A stretch of DNA of 7,925 bases from an uncultured Eubacteriales bacterium (GCA_900321795.1 ONXO01000064.1:1-7925); one strand, 5' to 3'; counted from the first letter of the stretch, positions 1-4,881 are shown. Numbers and translations: made by a program. Notes: generated by a model from the sequence alone, not told the origin.

Positions 1-1
1 A

Positions 2-1321
2 ACGGATGATTATACAGAACTAGCTGATGGAGAAAGTGCAACATATATAGCCAGATTCTTTAAGCATCATATGGAAGGAGATACAATTTGTTTTGATGAA
101 TACATGGACTGGTCAGAACCTATGACAGTGGATTATGGACTTGTTTCATTAAGCGAAGATATTTCGAGTTTATACATGACAAATTTAAATAGGCAAACAA
201 GTCCTACCAATTTACTTGTATTATTATTTAATTATAATAATAGTTCATATGCGTTAAGTGATGAAGAAATCGAAAAACAATGGTCTGATTATATTTTTGG
301 AAGTGGCTCAATTGAGGATAAAACAGCAAGTGTAAATGATTACTTTAAAGAAGTTTCTAACGGAAAATTTTATTTCAATCCAGTTCTAGTTGGAAGTAAT
401 CAAACGGGAGTTTATTCATTTCATTTAGATAAAGACTATTCAGATGAACAAGGTCTACATTCTGAATATCCTAGTTTTGAATTTAAATATGATATTGCTC
501 ATGCAATGGAAGAGTTAGTTACTAATGGCTTGGATATAAGTCCATTTGTTGCAAAAGGAATTACTCACAATAATTATACCACTATAAATGGATATTTATG
601 GGATGGTGGATATGATGTGCATGATTCACAATGGTATAGTACATATAAAATATTGGCTGTTTTCCCTCATTACAATACAGAAAATGTTTCACTTACTGCA
701 ATTTCAGCTGAAATTGATAAATTTTCATTATATGTTCATTTAAATGACGATTCTACTTTTGGAACGCTAGTACATGAATTAACACATACTTTGGGAGCTA
801 TGGACACTTATAATTACGGATCATTTGGCAGCGATTTAATGTCAAACCAATACCAACTTATACAAAATGAATTTAATACAATACATATGAATCCGTACTA
901 TAAGTTATTGTTCGGCTGGGTAAATCCTATAATAGCTGAAGGGAACGGTAATGTTACGCTGTATCCACAAAACTCAGATAAATATAACCCTATAATAATT
1001 AAAACTGATGATGAAAATCAATATTATATTATTGAAAACAGAATTGGAAGTGGGTTCGATAATGTAAACCAAACTGATTGTGAGGGTATTAATATATGGA
1101 GGATAGATAAACTGGGTGTAGAAGCCATTTATAACCATGATAGAAAAGGAATAGTGTTGGATGTGGTATTGAAAAATAAAAATTCTTCTATAGAATTAGA
1201 ATATTATAATAATAAGAATGATATATCTGATTATGATTTAACATCATCAAATATTGGAATAATCTATTTACAAAAGAATAATGATGGTTCCATCACTATT
1301 AATATTAATAGGCATAAATAA
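2..1321 (+). CDS. M6-like zinc metalloprotease, 5'-truncated by the window edge
   Basis: The reading frame is open from base 2 to the TAA at 1319-1321. The ATG at 71 has no convincing ribosome binding site and 23 open codons precede it, so the true start lies left of the window. About 439 residues are visible. The zinc-peptidase motif HELTHTLGAMD (773-805) matches the HExxHxxGxxD signature of M6 (immune inhibitor A-like) peptidases: two His ligands, a catalytic Glu and a likely Asp third ligand. Other M6-like features are a NDYFKEVSNGKF segment (about 342-377), common upstream of the metal site, and HMNPYYKLLFGWV (about 884-922) after it. The C-terminal ~130 residues look beta-rich and may be an accessory domain. 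M6 enzymes are usually exported; the signal peptide would be outside the window. Substrate unknown. The M6-like call is fairly safe; the exact subfamily is not. Confidence 0.8.
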   Translation, partial: TDDYTELADGESATYIARFFKHHMEGDTICFDEYMDWSEPMTVDYGLVSLSEDISSLYMTNLNRQTSPTNLLVLLFNYNNSSYALSDEEIEKQWSDYIFGSGSIEDKTASVNDYFKEVSNGKFYFNPVLVGSNQTGVYSFHLDKDYSDEQGLHSEYPSFEFKYDIAHAMEELVTNGLDISPFVAKGITHNNYTTINGYLWDGGYDVHDSQWYSTYKILAVFPHYNTENVSLTAISAEIDKFSLYVHLNDDSTFGTLVHELTHTLGAMDTYNYGSFGSDLMSNQYQLIQNEFNTIHMNPYYKLLFGWVNPIIAEGNGNVTLYPQNSDKYNPIIIKTDDENQYYIIENRIGSGFDNVNQTDCEGINIWRIDKLGVEAIYNHDRKGIVLDVVLKNKNSSIELEYYNNKNDISDYDLTSSNIGIIYLQKNNDGSITININRHK

Positions 1322-1331
1322 AAATGGGAAA

Positions 1332-1363
1332 CAGAGAGTAGAGAGTAAAATCTCTACACTCTG
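1332..1363. terminator. Hairpin 1 of a tandem pair; probable terminator for the minus-strand tmcAL
   Basis: Arms cagagagtagaga (1332-1344) and tctctacactctg (1351-1363) form a 13-position stem with one mismatch around a 6-nt loop. Read on the - strand it is followed by TTTCCCATTTTTATTT, a broken U-rich tail, so it suits leftward transcripts from tmcAL. On the + strand it is followed directly by hairpin 2 with no U-run, so it is unlikely to terminate the protease gene alone. Confidence 0.55.
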
Positions 1364-1400
1364 AAAGAACACGTTACAATAAAATAACGTGTTCTTTTAT
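1364..1400. terminator. Hairpin 2; intrinsic terminator for the protease gene, overlapping the end of tmcAL
   Basis: Arms aaagaacacgtta (1364-1376) and taacgtgttcttt (1385-1397) pair perfectly over 13 bp with an 8-nt loop. On the + strand the stem runs into TTTTATTTCTCTTTC, a usable U-rich tail for the metalloprotease transcript. The left arm contains the tmcAL stop codon (1374-1376) and the right arm its last codons, so tmcAL coding sequence and terminator are shared. Confidence 0.75.
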
Positions 1401-2504
1401 TTCTCTTTCTCTTAAATTATTATTAGATATTAAATCATACAAATTAGTAACTTTAAACTCTTCTAAAAGCATGTTGTTTCTTTCGAATTTCGTATACAAA
1501 GGCAAATCAATGTATTTTTTTATTTTGTTTAGATAATCTTGGCCATTTTTACTTAAACCAAGTACTCTTATGTATTCAAGCACTTTAAAAGAACTTAATT
1601 TTTCTTTAGTCGAGTTAGTAAATATATTTATGAGAATTCTATTTATTCTATTATAAGTAAATCTTTTAGTTTTAGTGTTTTCTATAAGTTCAGATAAGTT
1701 ATTAGATTTTAATGCACTTTCATAAAGCCTTTTTTCAATACCCTCATCTACTAAATTATATTTAGTTAACTCATTTTTTTCAGATACTATTTTATACTTT
1801 AAAATATTAAATAGTTTATCATAATTAATATTTTCAATATATTTATTTAAATCATATGGAGCAAATCTATTTACTTCCTTATTATTCTTAATTCTTTCTC
1901 TGATAGCATATGCACTTAATATACTATTTTCTTCTTCTAAACTTTTAAACTCGTTAGTTCTTTTAATAGGTAGTATATCTATTTTATAGTTGTTTTTAAT
2001 TATTTCTTTAATATAAGAAATAGCTAATATATCGTTGCTCCCTTTAATATCTATAGCAGTTAAATCTAATGTGGCTTTATAAAGACTAGTAGGGTAGTTT
2101 TCGCCTTTCATCATATATGATTTAACTTTTTCATCAAAGTCCTTATTATTAATTTGAACTATAGAAGCTTTATATAATTTATCTTTATTAGCAGATTCGC
2201 TTCCAAAAACCAAAGCGTCTATTTTCATCTTGCTTAGTAGTTTTAAAGCAGCATAAGCAAATGTATCAGCAGACTGATTTGTAAAAACAAATGGTATTTC
2301 TAAAACTATATCTACTTTATTTTGAAGCGCTAATTGGGTTTTATTCCATTTGTTCATTATACTTATTTCTCCTCTTTGTGTATAATGGCTACTCATAGCA
2401 ATAATAATTAAACTATCAGGAAACATCTCTTTTATTTTATTAATCTGATATAAATGACCATTATGAAATGGATTATATTCTGTAACTATACCTATAACTT
2501 TCAA
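1374..2504 (-). CDS. tmcAL: tRNA(Met) cytidine acetate ligase TmcAL (YlbM family)
   Basis: TmcAL uses acetate and ATP to make acetyl-AMP and then N4-acetylcytidine at the wobble base C34 of elongator tRNA-Met, in the cytoplasm. The family N-terminus is clear: GIVTEYNPFHNGH with the nucleotidyltransferase HxGH motif (His14, His17), then TQRGE near residue 44, NKWNK near 52, the VDIVLEIPFVF segment, NQSAD near 77, FGSE near 101 and SNDILAISYIK near 160. A longer frame begins at GTG 2513, but the AAGAGGTG ribosome binding site overlaps that GTG. TTG at 2504-2502 has 6-nt spacing and gives the family-typical start MKVIGIV. Length is 376 residues against about 415 in B. subtilis, so the C-terminal region is somewhat short. 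It is convergent with the protease gene and divergent from the next gene. In B. subtilis this gene is co-directional with ylbN-rpmF; here it is inverted. Confidence 0.93.
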   Translation of the reverse strand: MKVIGIVTEYNPFHNGHLYQINKIKEMFPDSLIIIAMSSHYTQRGEISIMNKWNKTQLALQNKVDIVLEIPFVFTNQSADTFAYAALKLLSKMKIDALVFGSESANKDKLYKASIVQINNKDFDEKVKSYMMKGENYPTSLYKATLDLTAIDIKGSNDILAISYIKEIIKNNYKIDILPIKRTNEFKSLEEENSILSAYAIRERIKNNKEVNRFAPYDLNKYIENINYDKLFNILKYKIVSEKNELTKYNLVDEGIEKRLYESALKSNNLSELIENTKTKRFTYNRINRILINIFTNSTKEKLSSFKVLEYIRVLGLSKNGQDYLNKIKKYIDLPLYTKFERNNMLLEEFKVTNLYDLISNNNLREREIKEHVILL

Positions 2505-2510
2505 ACAAAT

Positions 2511-2518
2511 CACCTCTT
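2511..2518 (-). promoter_or_regulatory. Ribosome binding site that sets the tmcAL start at TTG
   Basis: On the - strand, AAGAGGTG lies 6 nt upstream of TTG 2504-2502. It includes the alternative GTG (2513-2511), so that GTG has no room for its own Shine-Dalgarno sequence. The protein should therefore begin M-K-V-I-G rather than M-I-C-L-K. Confidence 0.75.
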
Positions 2519-2530
2519 AATTACTACATT

Positions 2531-2559
2531 ATTATACTAAAATGTTTATCTAAATAAAA
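2531..2559 (-). promoter_or_regulatory. Candidate tmcAL promoter
   Basis: A perfect -10 TATAAT lies on the - strand at 2536-2531. The hexamer 17 nt upstream, TTTTAT (2559-2554), is a poor -35 and there is no extended -10 TG. Transcription would start near 2524, giving a leader of about 20 nt, just long enough for the ribosome binding site. Confidence 0.45.
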
Positions 2560-2631
2560 GCTGTTTTTGTATTTAATAAACAACTTATTTACAAATCATT
2601 AACGTCAAAAAACGTAAAATTTTTATTACCT

Positions 2632-2660
2632 TTGTTAAAAAACAAGAGTATTTCTAATTT
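2632..2660 (+). promoter_or_regulatory. Weak candidate promoter for the CdiA_C-like gene
   Basis: TTGTTA (2632-2637) and TAATTT (2655-2660) are separated by 17 bp. Both boxes deviate from consensus and the spacer is very AT-rich, so this is only the best-spaced pair seen. The rest of the 2505-2728 intergenic stretch holds no gene I can support. Confidence 0.3.
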
Positions 2661-2728
2661 TCTTCGTACATATAAGGTGGAAAGCTAAAAAAATTACTTA
2701 TTCATGTATTAAGAGAAGGGTTTTGACA

Positions 2729-3244
2729 ATGATTAAAAAGATTATAAAGCTAATAAAAAGAAAGAAGCCAAAAGTGATAAAAAGAGTTAATGGTGTTAAC
2801 TTTGTTGATGCTTTTATTGATGATTATGGAGTATATCATCCTATTAAAGGTGAAGAAAAAATAAAAGTACCTAGTGAAAATAGTGAAGAGTTTAAAATGG
2901 CAGTTTGGATAAAGGAAAACTTTGGTGGAAGAATTGATATGGTTCCCACAATTGAAACTTTAAAAGGAGCTAAGAAAGTATCGAAAACACAAACCCCAGA
3001 TTATATATGGAATAATGAAAAGTGGGATTTAAAAGGTATTGATGGAAATAGTAAAAATACAATTGGGCATATATTTAGTAAGTATAAAGAACAAACGGAT
3101 AATATTATTCTATTTTCTAGGAAAACAAAGATAAAAGAAGAAAAATTAATAGTGTTTATAGAGATGAGTATGGAAAGATATAGTAAATATTATGATAATG
3201 TATATTATTATAATAATGGAACTATTGTATACAAATATAAATAA
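2729..3244 (+). CDS. Predicted nuclease resembling the CdiA C-terminal tRNase domain (orphan)
   Basis: The start is ATG 2729, with AGAAGGG (2714-2720) 8 nt upstream; an in-frame TTG at 2723 is too close to that site. The product has 171 residues. Its N-terminus is short and Lys/Arg-rich (about residues 1-20). From about residue 48 it resembles the CdiA_C family: a NSEEFKMAVWI helix, GGRIDMVP, TPDYIW, then WDLKGI followed by GNSKNTI. Asp91, Asp100 and Lys102 in TPD...WDLK look like a PD-(D/E)xK-type active site. This domain is known from contact-dependent inhibition toxins, where it cuts tRNA, and from proteins of mobile elements. Here it stands alone, with no signal peptide, no delivery domain and no recognisable immunity gene beside it. 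It lies between tmcAL and yceD, which are neighbours in related genomes, suggesting insertion. Family assignment is from memory of motifs; toxicity is inference. Confidence 0.6.
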   Translation: MIKKIIKLIKRKKPKVIKRVNGVNFVDAFIDDYGVYHPIKGEEKIKVPSENSEEFKMAVWIKENFGGRIDMVPTIETLKGAKKVSKTQTPDYIWNNEKWDLKGIDGNSKNTIGHIFSKYKEQTDNIILFSRKTKIKEEKLIVFIEMSMERYSKYYDNVYYYNNGTIVYKYK

Positions 3245-3280
3245 AACCATCCCTAGTGCAATGGCACCAAGAATGGTTTT
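3243..3280. terminator. Hairpin after the CdiA_C-like gene, better formed on the minus strand
   Basis: Arms 3243-3259 and 3264-3280 enclose the loop aatg. On the + strand 14 of 17 positions pair and three are A-C mismatches. On the - strand the same three become G-U wobbles, so all 17 positions pair. The - strand hairpin is followed by ATTTATATTTG, whereas the + strand has only the UUUU inside the stem and then CGTAATTAC. It may terminate the upstream gene weakly, or a leftward RNA more effectively. The left arm includes part of the gene's stop codon. Confidence 0.5.
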
Positions 3281-3282
3281 CG

Positions 3283-3300
3283 TAATTACATAAGTAATTA
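3283..3300. repeat. Short perfect palindrome TAATTAC-ataa-GTAATTA
   Basis: Seven-bp arms (3283-3289 and 3294-3300) are separated by 4 bp. It overlaps the -10 of a candidate - strand promoter (3297-3302), so it could be an operator. A third GTAATTA lies at 3326-3332. AATTAC-type hexamers also occur at 2519 and 4124, so chance is a serious alternative in this AT-rich DNA. Confidence 0.35.
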
Positions 3301-3325
3301 TACTTTATTATATGTCAAAATGCAA
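3297..3325 (-). promoter_or_regulatory. Candidate minus-strand promoter facing the hairpin 3243-3280
   Basis: On the - strand, TTGCAT (3325-3320) and a perfect TATAAT (3302-3297) are exactly 17 bp apart. A transcript would start near 3290 and meet the hairpin at 3280-3243 almost at once, giving an RNA of roughly 50 nt antisense to the 3' end of the CdiA_C-like gene. Only the boxes and spacing are seen; transcription is inferred. Confidence 0.35.
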
Positions 3326-3350
3326 GTAATTATGAAATAATAACGTAAAA

Positions 3351-3376
3351 AGCAAAGAAAAATAGCAAAGAAAAAT
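3351..3376 (+). repeat. Two tandem copies of a 13-bp unit
   Basis: The unit agcaaagaaaaat occurs twice back to back (3351-3363 and 3364-3376), followed by a degenerate start of a third copy (agtaaa). It lies about 30 bp upstream of the yceD extended -10. It looks like slippage duplication; an A-rich upstream promoter element is possible but not shown. Confidence 0.6.
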
Positions 3377-3408
3377 AGTAAATTATTCTAGGCTTTTATC
3401 TTCTTATT

Positions 3409-3417
3409 TGATATAAT
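3409..3417 (+). promoter_or_regulatory. Extended -10 promoter of yceD-rpmF
   Basis: TGATATAAT contains a perfect TATAAT (3412-3417) with the extended -10 TG one base upstream. The region where a -35 would lie (about 3389-3394, taggct) is poor, which extended -10 promoters tolerate. The AAGGGAGG ribosome binding site (3427-3434) and ATG 3443 follow closely, so the leader is short. Confidence 0.6.
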
Positions 3418-3442
3418 ATAATTTATAAGGGAGGTTAACGTA

Positions 3443-3928
3443 ATGCTTGATATTAGCAAATTAAAAAATGGTGTTTTGGAGAGTATTGAAGTAAATGAAG
3501 AATTTACTTTTGAAGAAAAAGATATAAAGCATACATCTATGAAAAACTTAAAAGATGTAAAAGCTAAAGGAAAAGTTACAAGACTAAATGACAGCGTCTA
3601 CAACGTTGAACTTCAGATTACTGGCATTATGACACTAGAATGTGCTAGAAGCCTAGAAGAAGTTGATTATCCAATCAATATTGTAGTAAATCAAAACTAT
3701 AGTGAAGAGCCATTAGAAGACGAAAAACGTGTAATTTTTCAAAATATGCTTGATATTTCTTCAATTGTGTGGGAAAATATTGTACTGGAAGTTCCGCTTC
3801 GCACGATTAAAGAAGATGCTGAGTATCTAAAAAGTGGTGAAGGCTGGAGTATTATATCAGAAGAAGAAGCTGCTAATACACCACTTAGTGAACTTAAAAG
3901 TATATTAGATATGGAGGGAAAAGAATGA
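3443..3928 (+). CDS. yceD: YceD / DUF177 family protein (YlbN-like)
   Basis: The product has 161 residues. DUF177 proteins act in large ribosomal subunit production; bacterial and plant members are linked to 23S rRNA accumulation, but the biochemical role is not settled. Family features seen: an N-terminal LDISKLKNG segment, ITGIMTLECARSLEEV near residues 59-74, SSIVWENIVLEVPLR near 106-120, and GEGWSIISEEE near 132-142, which resembles the GKDWSVISEE segment I recall from B. subtilis YlbN. As in YlbN, only one of the two cysteines common in the family remains (Cys68, with Ser where a second Cys often sits). The start ATG has AAGGGAGG 8 nt upstream. Its TGA overlaps the rpmF ATG as ATGA (3925-3928), so the two are probably translationally coupled; yceD-rpmF is one of the most conserved bacterial gene pairs. 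Confidence 0.9.
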   Translation: MLDISKLKNGVLESIEVNEEFTFEEKDIKHTSMKNLKDVKAKGKVTRLNDSVYNVELQITGIMTLECARSLEEVDYPINIVVNQNYSEEPLEDEKRVIFQNMLDISSIVWENIVLEVPLRTIKEDAEYLKSGEGWSIISEEEAANTPLSELKSILDMEGKE

Positions 3929-3948
3929 AATTAGATTTACAATTATTT
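3925..3948 (+). other. Predicted cleavable Prp-type leader peptide on L32
   Basis: These eight codons encode MKLDLQLF, followed by Ala9 (3949-3951). The pattern L-D/N-L-Q-x-F-A matches the known Prp recognition sequence on L27. Cleavage is inferred by analogy; prp and rpmA are not in this window. Confidence 0.65.
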
Positions 3949-4125
3949 GCAGTACCTGCAAGAAGAACTAGTAAAACTGCTAAAAGAGCTAGAAGAACTC
4001 ATCTAAAAAAAGAAGCACCTACAACAGTGGCATGTCCAAATTGTGGAGCTGCAATAGCACCACACAGAGCTTGCTCTAAATGTGGATTTTACAAAGGAAA
4101 AGAAGTAGTTAAGAAAGAAAATTAA
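3925..4125 (+). CDS. rpmF: 50S ribosomal protein L32 with an L27-like N-terminal leader
   Basis: L32 is a small zinc-binding protein of the large ribosomal subunit. The body is typical: AVPARRTSK at residues 9-17, a basic KRARRTH stretch, and a zinc ribbon with CPNC (Cys37, Cys40) and CSKC (Cys50, Cys53), so this is the zinc-dependent form. The product has 66 residues, a little longer than usual because of the extra start MKLDLQLF. No ATG, GTG or TTG codon occurs in frame between the ATG at 3925 and the conserved body, and GGAGGG (3913-3918) serves that ATG, so the extension is translated. It closely resembles the leader of Bacillota L27 (S. aureus LNLQFF-A), removed by Prp. Cutting between Phe8 and Ala9 would leave AVPARRTSK, the mature N-terminus of ordinary L32 after Met removal. 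It is overlapped by yceD upstream and ends inside a terminator stem. Confidence 0.96.
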   Translation: MKLDLQLFAVPARRTSKTAKRARRTHLKKEAPTTVACPNCGAAIAPHRACSKCGFYKGKEVVKKEN

Positions 4126-4140
4126 TTACTTCTTTTTTTT
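4099..4140 (+). terminator. Strong intrinsic terminator overlapping the end of rpmF
   Basis: Arms aaagaagtagttaa (4099-4112) and ttaattacttcttt (4122-4135) form 14 pairs including one G-U, with a 9-nt loop, followed by more T residues to 4140 and a second T-run at 4145-4151. The left arm lies in the last codons of rpmF and the right arm begins at the stop codon (4123-4125). It separates yceD-rpmF from the next gene. Confidence 0.85.
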
Positions 4141-4187
4141 GACATTTTTTTCATTATTGATGTTGTATATTATTATTGGTGATTAAA

Positions 4188-4619
4188 ATGGGCAAAAGAA
4201 TAATAATTATTTCTATTATTATGGCAGTTCTTATGAGCGGGGCTATTTATGGATTTTATATAAAAGAAACTAAAAGAAGTTCAATATATTTAATGCAAAT
4301 TGGAGCATACAAAAACTATGACAATGTAATAAAAAACACAAAAGGAATAGAAAACTATTTTGTACTTAAAGAAAATGATTTATATAAAGTTTTTATAGGA
4401 ATTACTGCATCAGATGATGTGTATACCAAACTACTTAAGACATATGGAAATGAATATAATAGTTATAAAAAAACAATCAATTTAACTGATAAAGAATTAG
4501 AAAATAAAATAATAAAATATGATTCACTTATAAATAAAGTAGAAACAAAAGAAGAAATGGATATAATAATAAAAGAGGAAATTAAAATGGTTTCTAATAT
4601 TTTTGATGAAACTGTTTAA
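4188..4619 (+). CDS. Small single-pass membrane protein with a SPOR-like domain
   Basis: The product has 143 residues. ATG 4188 is preferred over in-frame TTG 4176 and GTG 4179 because GGTGA (4178-4182) sits 5 nt upstream, though this site is weak. Residues 1-4 are MGKR, residues 5-24 form one hydrophobic segment, and positive residues (KETKR) follow. The sequence YLMQIGAYKNYDNV near residue 34, then YFVLKENDLYKVFIGI, matches the SPOR pattern (xVQVGAF...LYRVxVGP), which in known proteins binds denuded peptidoglycan at division or sporulation sites. About 50 Lys/Glu-rich residues follow and are probably helical. Topology should be N-in, with the SPOR-like part outside. It sits between two terminator/promoter boundaries, so it is probably transcribed alone. 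A perfect TTGACA (4139-4144) overlaps the rpmF U-run, but the nearest -10-like box TATATT (4166-4171) is 21 bp away, so the promoter is unclear. Confidence 0.7.
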   Translation: MGKRIIIISIIMAVLMSGAIYGFYIKETKRSSIYLMQIGAYKNYDNVIKNTKGIENYFVLKENDLYKVFIGITASDDVYTKLLKTYGNEYNSYKKTINLTDKELENKIIKYDSLINKVETKEEMDIIIKEEIKMVSNIFDETV

Positions 4620-4625
4620 TTATTA

Positions 4626-4654
4626 TTGAATTAATTTGCTTTTTTTGATAAAAT
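4626..4654 (+). promoter_or_regulatory. Promoter of the pheST T-box operon
   Basis: TTGAAT (4626-4631) and TAAAAT (4649-4654) are 17 bp apart, with an extended -10 TG (TGATAAAAT, 4646-4654). The start site would be near 4661, just before the first T-box stem at 4668. There is no terminator-like run after the SPOR-like gene other than the T-run at 4640-4646. Confidence 0.65.
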
Positions 4655-4660
4655 AACATT

Positions 4661-4871
4661 GTCTTTTGAAAAGAGTAGTACTATTTATATTTGCTTTAAA
4701 GAGAGTTAACGTTTGGTGTAAGTTAATACATTATAAATAAGAAGTTTCGCTTTTCATTTAATAAAGAAACGGGTAAGTTCGTTATAGCTTAAAGATGCAT
4801 AAATTAACTTTATGAATTAAGGTGGTACCGCTGCTTATAAGTAGTCCTTAAATCATAAAGTTTTTATTTTT
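4661..4871 (+). promoter_or_regulatory. T-box riboswitch (tRNA-Phe responsive) controlling pheS-pheT
   Basis: Uncharged tRNA-Phe should bind this leader and prevent termination, raising phenylalanyl-tRNA synthetase levels when phenylalanine is short. Elements seen: Stem I base gaaaag (4668-4673) with cttttc (4750-4755); the AGTAGTA specifier-loop side (4674-4680) facing GAAG; specifier TTC (4746-4748), a Phe codon, followed by a purine; mid-stem tatttat (4682-4688) with ataaata (4733-4739); the AGAGAG bulge motif (4700-4705); the distal GGTG loop (4715-4718); and the T-box AAGGTGGTACCGC (4819-4831). The TGGT in the T-box pairs with ACCA, as expected for a tRNA with discriminator A. The antiterminator arms ttaagg (4817-4822) and ccttaa (4846-4851) enclose it. 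A frame-shifted reading of the specifier, TTT at 4745-4747, is also Phe, so the amino acid call does not depend on the choice. Confidence 0.93.
4806..4871 (+). terminator. T-box terminator hairpin, mutually exclusive with the antiterminator
   Basis: Arms 4806-4822 and 4846-4862 pair at 16 of 17 positions (one A-A mismatch), followed by TTTTTATTTTT (4861-4871). The left arm contains the 5' arm of the antiterminator (4817-4822) and the right arm its 3' arm (4846-4851), so only one structure can form. The pheS ribosome binding site begins at 4872, outside the stem, so control should be of transcription, not translation. Confidence 0.85.
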
Positions 4872-4881
4872 GGGAGGAAAT

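Noticed and set aside
2505..2513. GTG start for tmcAL, adding three residues
   Set aside because: The ribosome binding site AAGAGGTG contains this GTG. TTG 2504 is correctly spaced and matches the family N-terminus.
2723..2728. TTG start for the CdiA_C-like gene
   Set aside because: It is only 2 nt from the AGAAGGG site; ATG 2729, 8 nt from it, is preferred.
3245..3442. Search for an immunity gene after the CdiA_C-like gene
   Set aside because: The longest frame starting with ATG that I found on the + strand is about 10 codons (3261 onward); no supportable small protein is present.
3926..3928. TGA read as tryptophan (Mycoplasma code)
   Set aside because: The yceD TGA sits in a standard ATGA overlap, Trp is TGG in every gene here, and no reading frame has an internal TGA.
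3925..3951. MKLDLQLFA as a sign of a prophage capsid gene
   Set aside because: Phage capsid proteins often carry such starts, but the rest of the protein is clearly L32 and there are no phage genes nearby.
4139..4171. TTGACA...TATATT as the promoter of the SPOR-like gene
   Set aside because: The -35 is perfect but the spacing is 21 bp, too long for a normal housekeeping promoter; noted in the gene entry only.
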